Below are positions 24,240 through 35,090 of a DNA stretch of 64,000 nt, piece by piece. Made by a program: the position numbers and the translations under genes. The stretch spans positions 63,971,187-64,035,186 of the forward strand of contig CM048839.1 in NCBI GenBank assembly GCA_026545765.1. Direction: 5' to 3'. Position 1 is the stretch's first letter. Each line of letters starts with the position of its first letter. The notes under the pieces were generated by a model. That model did not search any database. It was not told the origin of the DNA and saw only the letters and a list, made by a program, of their open reading frames with translations. The stretch comes from Plantago major (lineage: Eukaryota; Streptophyta; Magnoliopsida; Lamiales; Plantaginaceae).

Positions 24240-25250
24240 GAGAGTTAAATAAGACACAAAAGGAGTGGGATAAACAACAAATGAACAACGCCACTCGAGA
24301 GATAAACAACACATCAAAGGAGTGCGATAATGTCAAACGAAGAAGTCTATTCGAGATTTAAACAACACATAGAAGGAGTAAGAGTATCACGAACGAAGAA
24401 CTCTAATTGAGAGTTAAACCACACATAAGGAGTAGGATAAAAAACAAATGTAAAATTCTACTCGAGAGTTAAACAACAGAATAAAGGAGTGGGATAATTA
24501 CAAATGGAGAAGTCAATTTGAGATTTAAACAACACATCAGAGGGGTAATAAAATAAAAAACGAAAAACACTACTTGAGAGTTAAACAATACACAAAAGGA
24601 GTGGGATAAACAACAAACGAACAACACCACTCGAGAGATAAACAACACATCAAAGGAGTGGGATAATGTCAAACGAAGAACTCTATTCGAGATTTAAACA
24701 ATACACAGAAGGAGTAAGAGTATCACAAACGAAGAACTCTACTTCAGAGATAAACCACACACATAAGGAGTAGGATAAAAAACAAATGTAAAATTCTACT
24801 CGAGAGTTAAACAACAGAATAAAGGAGTGGGATAATTACAAATGGAGAAGTCAATTTGAGATTTAAACAACACATCGGAGGGGTAATAAAATAACAAACG
24901 AAAAACACTACTTGAGAGTTAAACAATACACAAAAGGAGTGGGATAAACAACAAACGAACAACACCACTCGAGAGATAAACAACACATCAAAGGAGTGGG
25001 ATAATGTCAAACGAAGAACTCTATTCGAGATTTAGAGAATACACAGAAGGAGTAAGAGTATCACAAACGAAGAACTCTACTTGAGAGTTAAACCACACAC
25101 ATAAGGAGTGGGATAAACAACAAATGTAAAATTGTACTCGAGAGTTAAACAACACAATAAAGGAGTGGGATAATTACAAATGGAGAAGTCAATTTGAGAT
25201 TTAAACACACATCGGAGGGTTAATAAAATGACAAACGAAAAACTCTACTT

Positions 25251-25344
25251 TGTTTTTTATATATTAAGGTGGAGTCAAGCTCCTATTATTAAATAAAAAC
25301 CATAAACTCACGGGGGTTTATAAGAACAACGAAAAACTATACTT
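25251..25344 (-). repeat. M-type insert, T6 subtype
   Basis: 94 bp, complete. Confidence 0.9.
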
Positions 25345-26017
25345 GAGAGTTAAATAAGACACAAAAGGAGTGGGATAAACAACAAACGAAAACACCACTC
25401 GAGTGATAACAACACATCAAAGGAGTGCGATAATGTCAAACGAAGAAGTCTATTTGAGATTTAAACAATACAGAGAAGGAGTAAGAGTATCAGAAACGAA
25501 AAACTCTACTTGAGAGTTAAACCACACACATAAGGAGTGGGATAAACAACAAATGTAAAATTCTACTCGAGAGTTAAACAACACAATAAAGGAGTGGGAT
25601 GATTACAAATGGAGAAGTCAATTTGAGATTTAAACAACACATCGGAGGGGTAATAAAATAATAAACGAAAAACTCTACTTGAGAGTTAAACAATACACAA
25701 AAGGAGTGGGATAAACAACAAACGAACAACACCACTCGAGAGATAAACAACACTTCAAAGGAGTGGGATAATGTCAAACGAAAAAGTCTATTTGAGATTT
25801 AAACAATACAGAGAAGGAGTAAGAGTATCACAAACGAAGAACTCTACTTGAGAGTTAAACCACACACATAAGGAGTGGGATAAACAACAAATGTAAAATT
25901 GTACTCGAGAGTTAAACAACACAATAAAGGAGTGGGATAATTACAAATGGAGAAGTCAATTTGAGATTTAAACACACATCGGAGGGTTAATAATATAACA
26001 AACGAAAAACAGTACTT

Positions 26018-26111
26018 TGTTTTTTATAAATAAAGGTGGAGACAAGCTCATAAAATAAAATAAAAACCATAAACTCACGGGGGTTTATAAGAACAACGAA
26101 AAACTATACTT
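26018..26111 (-). repeat. M-type insert, diverged centre
   Basis: Full length, but the centre reads GGTGGAGACAAGCTCATAAAA, which spoils the stem; left flank ACAGTACTT. Confidence 0.85.
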
Positions 26112-26376
26112 GAGAGTTAAATAAGACACAAAAGGAGTGGGATAAACAACAAACGAAAACACCACTCGAGTGATAACAACACATCAAAGGAGTGCGATAA
26201 TGTCAAACGAAGAAGTCTATTTGAGATTTAAACAACAATAGAAGGAGTAAGAGTATCACAAACGAAGAACTCTACTTGAGAATTAAACAACACACATAAG
26301 GAGTAGGATAAAAAACAAATGTAAAATTCTACTCGAGAGTTAAACAACAGAATAAAGGAGTGGGATAATTACAAAT

Positions 26377-26432
26377 GGAGAAGTCAATTTGAGATTTAAA
26401 CAACACATCGGAGGGGTAATAAAATAACAAAC
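26377..26432 (+). repeat. Submonomer A (archetype)
   Basis: 56 bp beginning GGAGAAGTCAATTTGAG and containing CATCGGAGGGGTAATAAAAT, the most distinctive A signature. Across the window A is one of the best conserved submonomers, changing little even in zone 4. Base 8 from its end distinguishes plain units (AAAATAAC) from insert-bearing ones (AAAATGAC). Confidence 0.92.
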
Positions 26433-26489
26433 GAAAAACACTACTTGAGAGTTAAACAATACACAAAAGGAGTGGGATAAACAACAAAC
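26433..26489 (+). repeat. Submonomer B (archetype, insert target)
   Basis: 57 bp beginning GAAAAAC and ending GGGATAAACAACAAAC. This is the only submonomer that receives the 94 bp insert, at a point just after its ACTCTACTT segment. In most units it contains the dyad AACTCTACTTGAGAGTT; this copy has AACACTACTT in the left arm. Confidence 0.92.
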
Positions 26490-26545
26490 GAACAACACCA
26501 CTCGAGAGATAAACAACACATCAAAGGAGTGGGATAATGTCAAAC
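26490..26545 (+). repeat. Submonomer C (archetype)
   Basis: 56 bp, GAACAACACCACTCGAGAGA at its start and GGAGTGGGATAATGTCAAAC at its end. It carries a CTCGAG palindrome. The G-to-C variant GTGCGATAATG marks the copies that lie in insert-bearing units of zone 2. Confidence 0.92.
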
Positions 26546-26601
26546 GAAGAACTCTATTCGAGATTTAGACAATACACAGAAGGAGTAAGAGTATCACAAA
26601 C
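26546..26601 (+). repeat. Submonomer D (archetype)
   Basis: 56 bp, characterised by TATTCGAGATTTA and GGAGTAAGAGTATCACAAAC. It is the partner of A in the doubled-trimer structure. It is the most variable submonomer in zone 4, mostly around the ACACAGAAGG segment. Confidence 0.92.
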
Positions 26602-26658
26602 GAAGAACTCTACTTGAGAGTTAAACCACACACATAAGGAGTGGGATAAACAACAAAT
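26602..26658 (+). repeat. Submonomer E (archetype)
   Basis: 57 bp, GAAGAACTCTACTTGAGAG at its start, then CCACACACATAAGGAGTGGG. It differs from B at only about five positions, the closest pair in the unit. Confidence 0.92.
26606..26622. other. 17 bp dyad AACTCT-ACTTG-AGAGTT (archetype)
   Basis: A perfect 6 bp inverted repeat with a 5-base spacer, present in E and in most B submonomers, so usually twice per 338 bp unit. D (AAGTCT/AGATTT) and F (AATTCT/AGAGTT) have the same dyad with one mismatch; A and C have weaker forms. The insert's target junction lies inside it, and the recurrent small deletions of zone 4 cluster in it. Any protein-binding or cruciform role is inference. Confidence 0.8.
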
Positions 26659-26714
26659 GTAAAATTGTACTCGAGAGTTAAACAACACAATAAAGGAGTG
26701 GGATAATTACAAAT
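26659..26714 (+). repeat. Submonomer F (archetype)
   Basis: 56 bp, beginning GTAAAATT and carrying ACTCGAGAGTTAAACAACAC. Its CTCGAG palindrome lies 169 bp from that of C. In zone 4 it is often shortened to GTAAAATTTACCGAGAG. Confidence 0.92.
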
Positions 26715-27143
26715 GGAGAAGTCAATTTGAGATTTAAACACACATCGGAGGGTTAATAAAATGACAAACGAAAAACTCTACTTTGTTTTTTTTATATTAA
26801 GGTGGAGTCAAGCTCCTATTATTAAATAAAAACCATAAACTCACGGGGGTTTATAAGAACAACGAAAAACTATACTTGAGAGTTAAATAAGACACAAAAG
26901 GAGTGGGATAAACAACAAACGAAAACACCACTCGAGTGATAACAACACATCAAAGGAGTGCGATAATGTCAAACGAAGAAGTCTATTTGAGATTTAAACA
27001 ATACAGAGAAGGAGTAAGAGTATCAGAAACGAAGAACTCTACTTGAGAGTTAAACCACACACATAAGGAGTAGGATAAAAAGCAAATGTAAAATTCTACT
27101 CGAGAGTTAAACAACAGAATAAAGGAGTGGGATAATTACAAAT
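26715..27143 (+). repeat. Reference insert-bearing unit, zone 2 (429 bp)
   Basis: An A-F unit with the M-type insert in B (26,784-26,877). It carries the linked zone 2 long-unit variants: AAACACACATCGGAGGGTTA in A, CGAGTGATAACA in C and GTGCGATAATG before D. Confidence 0.9.
26784..26877 (-). repeat. M-type insert
   Basis: 94 bp, T8 form, complete. Confidence 0.9.
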
Positions 27144-27525
27144 GGAGAAGTCAATTTGAGATTTAAACAACACATCGGAGGGGTAATAAAATAACAAACG
27201 AAAAACACTACTTGAGAGTTAAACAATACACAAAAGGAGTGGGATAAACAACAAACGAACAACACCACTCGAGAGATAAACAACACATCAAAGGAGTGGG
27301 ATAATGTCAAACGAAGAAGTCTATTCGAGATTTAAACAATACACAGAAGGAGTAAGAGTATCACAAACGAAGAACTCTACTTGAGAGTTAAACCACACAC
27401 ATAAGGAGTAGGATAAAAAACAAATGTAAAATTCTACTCGAGAGTTAAACAACAGAATAAAGGAGTGGGATAATTACAAATGGAGAAGTCAATTTGAGAT
27501 TTAAACAACACATCGGAGGGGTAAT

Positions 27526-27533
27526 AAAATGAC
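27526..27533 (+). other. Insert-haplotype A joined to an insert-free B
   Basis: AAAATGAC, the form otherwise linked to insert-bearing units, is followed by an uninterrupted ACTCTACTTGAGAG. This is the expected product of clean loss by recombination between the flanking direct repeats, or of conversion. Confidence 0.6.
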
Positions 27534-27889
27534 AAACGAAAAAACTCTACTTGAGAGTTAAACAATACACAAAAGGAGTGGGATAAACAACAAACGATAG
27601 CACCACTCGAGAGATAAACAACACATCAAAGGAGTGGGATAATGTCAAACGAAGAAGTCTATTCGAGATTTAAACAATACACAGAAGGAGTAAGAGTATC
27701 ACAAACGAAGAACTCTACTTGAGAGTTAAACCACACACATAAGGAGTAGGATAAAAAACAAATGTAAAATTCTATTCGAAAGTTAAACAACACAATAAAG
27801 GAGTGGGATAATTACAAATGGAGAAGTCAATTCGAGATTTAAACAACACATCGGAGGGTTAATAAAATGACAAACGAAAAACTCTACTT

Positions 27890-27924
27890 TGTTTTTTTTA
27901 TAAGAACAACGAAAAACTATATTT
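27890..27924 (-). repeat. M-type insert, mostly deleted
   Basis: 35 bp; the T run joins directly to ATAAGAACAACG, leaving only the two ends. Right flank CTATATTTGAG. Confidence 0.8.
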
Positions 27925-28246
27925 GAGAGTTAAACAAGACACAAAAGGAGTGGGATAAACAACAAACCAAAACACCACTCGAGAGATAACAACACATCAA
28001 AGGAGTGCAATAATGTCAAACGAAGAAGTCTATTCGAGATTTAAACAATACAGAAGGAGTAAGAGTATCACAAACGAAGAACTCTACTGGAGAGTTAAAC
28101 CACACACATAAGGAGTAGGATAAAAAACAAATGTAAAATTCTACCGAGAGTTAAACAATGTAATAAAGGAGTGGGATAATTACAAATGGAGAAGTCAATT
28201 TGAGATTTAAACAACACATCGGAGGGGTACAAATAAACGAAAAACT

Positions 28247-28285
28247 AACTCACGAGGGTTTATAAGAACAACGAAAACACTACTT
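28247..28285 (-). repeat. Insert remnant, right end only
   Basis: About 39 bp starting AACTCACGAGGGTTTATAAG. CACGAGGG is the L-type form, although the remnant lies in zone 2. Confidence 0.7.
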
Positions 28286-28623
28286 GAGAGTTAAACAATA
28301 CACAAAAGGAGTGGGATAAACAACAAAGGTACAACACGACGAGAGAGATAAACAACACTTCAAAGGAGTGGGATAATGTCAAACGAAGAAGTCTATTTGA
28401 GATTTAAACAATACAGAGAAGGAGTAAGAGTATCACAAACGAAGAACTCTACTTGAGAGTTAAACCACACACATAAGGAGTGGGATAAACAACAAATGTA
28501 AAATTCTATTCGAGAGTTAAACAACACAATAAAGGAGTGGGATAATTACAAATGGAGAAGTCAATTTGAGATTTAAACAACACATCGGAGGGTTAATAAA
28601 ATGACAAACGAAAAACTCTACTT

Positions 28624-28717
28624 TGTTTTTTTTATATTAAGGTGGAGTCAAGCTCCTATTATTAAATAAAAACCATAAACTCACGGGGGTTTATAAGAAC
28701 AACGAAAAACTATAGTT
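28624..28717 (-). repeat. M-type insert
   Basis: 94 bp, T8 form; right flank CTATAGTTGAG. Confidence 0.9.
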
Positions 28718-29391
28718 GAGAGTTAAACAAGACACAAAAGGAGTGGGATAAACAACAAACGAAAACACCACTCGAGAGATAACAACACATCAAAGGAGTG
28801 CAATAATGTCAAACGAAGAAGTCTATTTGAGATTTAAACAATACAGAGAAGGAGTAAGAGTATTAGAAACGAAGAACTCTACTTGAGACTTAAACCACAC
28901 ACATAAGGAGTAGGATAAAAAACAAATGTAAAATTCTACTCGAGAGCTAAACAACAGAATAAAGGAGTGGGATAATTACAAATGGAGAAGTCAATTTGAG
29001 ATTTAAACAACACATCGGAGGGGTAATAAAATAACAAACGAAAAACACTACTTGAGAGTTAAACAATACACAAAAGGAGTGGGATAAACAACAAACGAAC
29101 AACACCACTCGAGAGATAAACAACACATCAAAGGAGTGGGATAATGTCAAACGAAGAAGTCTATTCGAGATTTAAACAATACACAGAAGGAGTAAGAGTA
29201 TCACAAACGAAGAACTCTACTTGAGAGTTAAACCACACACATAAGGAGTGGGATAAACAACAAATGTAAAATTCTACTCGAGAGTTAAACAACAGAATAA
29301 AGGAGTGGGATAATTACAAATGGAGAAGTCAATTTGAGATTTAAACAACACATCGGAGGGTTAATAAAATGACAAACGAAAAACTCTACTT

Positions 29392-29471
29392 TGTTTTTTT
29401 TATATTAAGGTGATTATTAAATAAAAAGATAAACTCACGGGGGTTTATAAGAACAACGAAAAACTTTACTT
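29392..29471 (-). repeat. M-type insert, internally deleted
   Basis: About 80 bp; GGTG joins ATTATTAAATAAAAAG, so the hairpin loop and one arm are missing. Last nearly complete copy in the window. Confidence 0.85.
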
Positions 29472-31148
29472 GAGAGTTAAAAAAAACACAAAAGGCGTGG
29501 GATAAACAACAAACGAAAACACCACTCGAGAGATAAACAACACGTCAAAGGAGTGTGATAATGTCAAAAGAAGAAGTCTATTCGAGATTTAAACAATACA
29601 CAGGAGTAAGAGTATCACAAATGAAGAACTCTACTTGAGAGTTAAACCACACACATAAGGAGTAGGATAAACAACAAATGTAAAATTCTACCGAGAGTTA
29701 AACAATGTAATAAAGGAGTGGGATAATTACAAATGGAGAAGTCAATTTGAGATTTAAACAACACATCGGAGGGTAATAAAATAACAAACGAAAAAACACT
29801 ACTTGAGAGTTAAACAATACACAAAAGGAGTGGGATAAACAACAAACAAACAACACCACTGAGAGATAAACAACACATCAAAGGAGTGGGATAATGTCAA
29901 ACGAAGAAGTCTATCCGAGATTTAAACAATACATAGAAGGAGTAAGAGTATCACAAACGAAGAACTCTACTTGAGAGTTAAACCACACAGATAAGGAGTG
30001 GGATAAACAACAAATGTAAAATTCTACTCGAGAGTTAAACAACACAATAAAGGAGTGGGATAATTACAAATGGAGAAGTCAATTTGAGATTTAAACAACA
30101 CATCGGAGGGGTAATAAATGACAAACAAAAAACTAAAACTACTTGAGAGTTAAACAATACACAAAAGGAGTGGGATAAACAACAAACGAAAAACACCACT
30201 CGAGAGATAAACAACACATCAAAGGAGGGATAATGTCAAACGAAGAAGTCTATTCAAGATTTAAATACAGTAGAAGGAGTAAGAGTATCACCAACGAAGA
30301 ACTCTACTTGAGAGTTAAACCACAAACATAATGAGTAAGATAAACAACAAATGTAAAATTCTACTCGACAGTTAAACAACAGAATAAAGGAGTGGGATAA
30401 TTACAAATGGAGAAGTCAATTTGAGATTTAAACAACACATCGGAGGGGTAATAAAATAACAAACGAAAAAAATCTAATTGAGAGTTAAACAATACACAAA
30501 AGGAGTGGCATAAACAACAAACGAACAACACCACTCGAGAGATAAACAACACATCAAAGGAGTGGGATAATGTCAAACGAAGAAGTCTATTCGAGATTTA
30601 AACAATACACAGAAGGAGTAAGAGTATCACAAACGAAGAACTCTACTTGAGAGTTAAACCACACACATAAGGAGTGGGATAAACAACAAATGTAAAATTG
30701 TACTCGAGAGTTAAACAACACAATAAAGGAGTGGGAAAATTACAAATGGAGAAGTCAATTTGAGATTTAAACAACACATCGGAGGGGTAATAAAATAAAA
30801 AACGAAAAACTCTACTTGAGAGTTAAACAATACACAAAAGGAGTGGGATAAACAACAAACGAACAACACCACTCGAGAGATAAACAACACTTCAAAGGAG
30901 TGGGATAATGTCAAACGAAGAAGTCTATTTGAGATTTAAACAATACAGAGAAGGAGTAAGAGTATCACAAACGAAGAACTCTACTTGAGAGTTAAACCAC
31001 ACACTTAAGGAGTAGGATGAAAACAAATGTAAAATTCTACTCGAGAGTTAAACAACACTATAAAGGAGTGGGATGATTACAAATGGAGAAGTCAATTTGA
31101 GATTTAAACAACACATCGGAGGGGTAATAAAATAACAAACGAAAAACT

Positions 31149-31176
31149 TACTATAAGAACAACGAAAAACTCTACT
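31149..31176 (-). repeat. Insert remnant, right end only
   Basis: TACTATAAGAACAACG followed by the right direct repeat AACGAAAAACTCTACTT; the rest is gone. Confidence 0.65.
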
Positions 31177-31809
31177 TGAGAGTTAAACAATACACAAAAA
31201 GGAGTGGGATAAACAACAAACGAAAACACCACTCGAGAGATAAACAACACATCAAAGGAGTGGATAATGTCAAACGAAGAAGTCTATTCGAGATTTAAAC
31301 AATACAGAAGGAGTAAGAGTATCACAAACGAAGAACTCTACTTGAGAGTTAAACCACACACATAAGGAGTAGGATAAACAACAAATGTAAAATTCTACTC
31401 GAGAGTTAAACAACACAATAAAGGAGTGGGATAATTACAAATGGAGAAGTCAATTTGAGATTTAAACAACACATCGGAGGGGTAATAATGTAACAAACGA
31501 AATTAAACAATACACAAAAGGAGTGGGACAAACAACAAACGAACAACACCACTCGAGAGATAAACAACACATCAAAGGAGTGGGATAATGTCAAACGAAG
31601 AAGTCTATTCGAGATTTAAACAATACACAGAAGGAGTAAGAGTATCACAAACGAAGAACTCTACTTGAGAGTTAAACCACACACATAAGGAGTGGGATAA
31701 ACAACAAATGTAAAATTGTACTCGAGAGTTAAACAACACAATAAAGGAGTGGGATAATTACAAATGGAGAAGTCAATTTGAGATTTAAACAACACATCGG
31801 AGGGGTAAT

Positions 31810-31817
31810 AAAATGAC
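31810..31817 (+). other. Insert-haplotype A joined to an insert-free B
   Basis: A second AAAATGAC followed by an uninterrupted CTCTACTTGATTG segment. A related junction at about 30,117 (AAATGACAAACAAAAAACTA) has a scar-like extra CTAAAA. Confidence 0.55.
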
Positions 31818-32170
31818 AAACGAAAAACTCTACTTGATTGTTAAACAATACACAAAAGGAGTGGGATAAACAACAAACGAACAACACCACTGTAGAGATA
31901 AACAACACATCAAAGGAGTGGGATAATCTCAAACGAAAAAGTCTATTTGATATTTAAACAATAAAGAAGGAGTAAGAGTATCACAAACAAAGAACTCTAC
32001 TTGAGAGTTAAACCACACACTTAAGGAGTAGGATGAAAACAAATGTAAAATTCTACTCGAGAGTTAAACAACACAATAAAGGAGTGGGAAAATTACAAAT
32101 GGAGAAGTCAATTTGAGATTTAAACAACACATCAGAGGGGTAATAAAATAATAAACGAAAAACTCTACTT

Positions 32171-32235
32171 GAGTCAAAAGCTATTATTTTAAAAAAAAAA
32201 AAAAAACTCGGGGGGTTTATAAGAACAACGAAAAA
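32171..32235 (-). repeat. Insert remnant with A16 expansion
   Basis: GAGTCAAAAGCTATTATTTT, then a run of 16 A at 32,191-32,206, then CTCGGGGGGTTTATAAG. The left end is lost and the homopolymer has expanded where the body normally has about five A. Confidence 0.7.
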
Positions 32236-33585
32236 GAGAGTTAAACAATACACAAAAGGAGTGGGATAAACAACAAACGAACAACACCACTCGAGAGATA
32301 AACAACACATCAAAGGAGTGGGATAATGTCAAACGAAGAAGTCTATTCGAGATTTAAACAATACAGAGAAGGAGTAAGAATATCACAAACGAAGAACTCT
32401 ACTTGAGAGTCAAACCACACACATAAGGAGTGGGGTAAACAACAAATGTAAAATTCTACTCGAGAGTTAAACACCACAACAAAGGAGTGGGATAATTACA
32501 AATGGAGAAGTCAATTTGAGATTTAAACAACACATCGGAGGGGTAATAAAATAACAAAAGAAAAACTCTACTTGAGAGTTAAACAATACAAAAACGGAAT
32601 GGGATAAACAACAAACGAACAACACCACTCGAGAGATATACAACACATCAAAGGATTGGGATAATGTCAAACGAAGAAGTCTATTCGAGATATAAACAAT
32701 ACACTAAAGGAGTAAGAGTATCACAAACGAAGAACTCTACTCGAGAGAAAAACCACACACATAAGGAGGGGGATAAACAACAAATGTAAAATTCTACCCG
32801 AGAGTTAAACAACACAATAAAGGAGTGGGATAATTACAAATGGAGAAGTCAATTTGAGATTTAAACAACACATCGGAGGGGTAATTAAATAACAAACGAA
32901 AAACTCTACTTTTGAGTTAAACAATACACAAAAGTAGTGGGATAAACAACAAACGAACAACACCACTCGAGAGATAAACAACACATCAAAGGAGTGGGAT
33001 AATGTCAAACGAAGAAGTCTATTCGAGATTTAAACAATACACAGAAGGAGTAAGAGTATCACAAACGAAGAACTCTACTCGAGAGTTAAACCACACATAA
33101 GGAGTGGGATAAACAACAAATGTAAAATTCTACCCGAGAGTTAAACAACACAATAAAGGAGTGGGATAATTACAAATGGAGAAGTCAATTTGAGATTTAA
33201 ACAACACATCGGAGGGGTAATAAAATAACAAACGAAAAACAATACTTGAGAGTTAAACAATACACAAAAGGAGTGGGATAAACAACAAACGAACAACACT
33301 ACTGGAGAGATAAACAACATATCAAAGGAGTGGCATAATGTCAAACGAAGAAGTCTATTCGAGATATAAACAATACACAGAAGGAGTAAGAGTATCACAA
33401 ACGAAGAACTCTACTTGAGAGTTAAACCACACACATAAGGAGTGGGATAAACAACAAATGTAAAATTCTACCCGAGAGTTAAACAACACAATAAAGGAGT
33501 GGGATAATTACAAATGGAGAAGTCAATTTGAGATTTAAACAACACATCGGAGGGGTAATAAGATGACAAACGAAAAACTCTACTT

Positions 33586-33622
33586 TGTTTTTTTTATATT
33601 AAGGTGGAGTCAAACTCTACTT
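33586..33622 (-). repeat. Last insert remnant, left end only
   Basis: T8, ATATTAAGGTGGAGTCAA and then directly ACTCTACTTGAGAG. It carries the insert-linked G in A (AGATGAC). No insert sequence is seen after this point. Confidence 0.8.
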
Positions 33623-34899
33623 GAGAGTTAAACAATACACAAAAGGAGTGGGATAAACAACAAACGAAAACACCGCTCGAGAGATAAACAACACATCAAA
33701 GGAGTGGGATAATGTCAAACGAAGAAATTTATTCGAGATTTAAACAATACAGAGAAGGAGTAAGAGTATCACAAACGAAGAACTCTACTTGAGAATTAAA
33801 CCACACACATAAGGAGTAGGATAAAAAGCAAATGTAAAATTCTACTCGAGAGTTAAACAACAGAATAAAGGAGTGGGATGATTACAAATGGAGAAGTCAA
33901 TTTGAGATTTAAACAACACATCGGAGGGGTAATAAAATAACAAACGAAAAACTCTACTTGAGAGTTAAACAATACACAAAAGGAGTGGGATAAACAACAA
34001 ACGAACAACACCACTCGAGAGATAAACAACACATCAAAGGAGTGGGATAATGTCAAACGAAGAACTCTATTCGAGATTTAGACAATACACAGAAGGAGTA
34101 AGAGTATCACAAACGAAGAACTCTACTTGAGAGTTAAACCAGACACATAAGGAATGGGATAAACAACAAATGTAAAATTCTACTCGAGAGTTAAACAACA
34201 CAATAAAGGAGTGGGATAATTACAAATGGAGAAGTCAATTTGAGATTTAAACAACACATCGGAGGGGTAATAAAATAACAAACGAAAAACTCTCTTTGAT
34301 AGTTAAACAATACACAAAAGGAGTGGGATAAACAACACATCAAAGGAGTGGGATAATGTCAAACGAAGAAGTCTATTTGAGATTTAAACAATACACAGAA
34401 GGAGTAAGAGTATTACAAACGAAGAACTCTATTCGAGATTTAAACAATACATAGAAGGAGTGGGATAAAGAACAAATGTAAAATTCTACTCGAGAGTTAA
34501 ACAATGTAATAAAGGAGGGGATAATTACAAATGGAGAAGTCAATTTGAGATTTAAACAACACATCGGAGGGGTAATAAAATAACAAACGAAAAAAACTCT
34601 ACTTGAGAGTTTAAAAAAACACAAAAGGAGTGGGATAAACAACAAACTAACAACACTACTGAGAGATAAACAACACATCAAAGGAGTGGGATAATGTCAA
34701 ACGAAGAAGTCTATTCGAGATTTAAACAATACATGTATGAGTAAGAGTATCACAAACGAAGAACTCTACTGAGAGTTAAACCACACATAAGGAGTGGGAT
34801 AAACAACAAATGTAAAATTTACCGAGAGTTAAACAACACAATAAAGGAGTGGGATAATTACAAATGGAGAAGTCAATTTGAGATTTAAACAACACATCG

Positions 34900-35090
34900 G
34901 AGGGGTAATAAAATAACAAACGAAAAAAAAATACTTGAGATTTAAACAAAAAAAAAAAGGAGTGGAATAAAAAAAAAACTAAAACACCACTCGAGAGATA
35001 AACAACACATCAAAGGAGTGGGATAATGTCAAACTATGTAGTATATTCCAGATTTAAAGATTTCATATGAGGTGTATGAGTATAACAAAC
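34900..35090 (+). repeat. Degenerate patch with A-tracts
   Basis: Submonomer B reads with several A-tracts of 9-12 bases, and the following D is heavily altered (AACTATGTAGTATATTCCAG and TTTCATATGAGGTGTATGAG). It remains in register with the array. Confidence 0.7.

Larger units (their letters stand above)
26377..26714 (+). repeat. Reference 338 bp hexamer unit (A-B-C-D-E-F)
   Basis: A clean plain unit chosen as archetype. It divides into six submonomers of 56, 57, 56, 56, 57 and 56 bp. Its two halves are each 169 bp and align with one another: A with D (44/56), B with E (52/57) and C with F (45/56), hand-counted on consensus forms. Submonomers at non-equivalent positions agree less well (A with B about two thirds). 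The next unit, 26,715-27,143, is the insert-bearing form at 429 bp. Confidence 0.95.
16950..29500. repeat. Zone 2: array with M-type inserts
   Basis: Insert-bearing units carry a linked set of variants absent from zone 1: AAACACACATCGGAGGGTTA in submonomer A, TTAAATAAGACAC in B, CGAGTGATAACA and GTGCGATAATG in C, and TATTTGAGATTT in D. Plain units here have GGAGTGGGATAA in B, not the zone 1 GGAGAGGG form. The 767 bp alternation of long and plain units continues (24,807, 25,574, 26,340 and 27,107 are equivalent points). Directly repeated long units occur at 429 bp spacing (inserts at 17,059 and 17,488; 19,585 and 20,014; 23,717 and 24,146). Confidence 0.85.
29500..33622. repeat. Zone 3: decay zone with insert remnants only
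   Basis: Between the last nearly complete insert (29,392-29,471) and the final truncated piece (33,586-33,622) the array consists mainly of plain 338 bp units. Scattered internally deleted insert pieces remain at about 31,149, 32,171 and 33,586. Base changes and 1-3 bp indels are more frequent than in zones 1 and 2. Confidence 0.75.
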
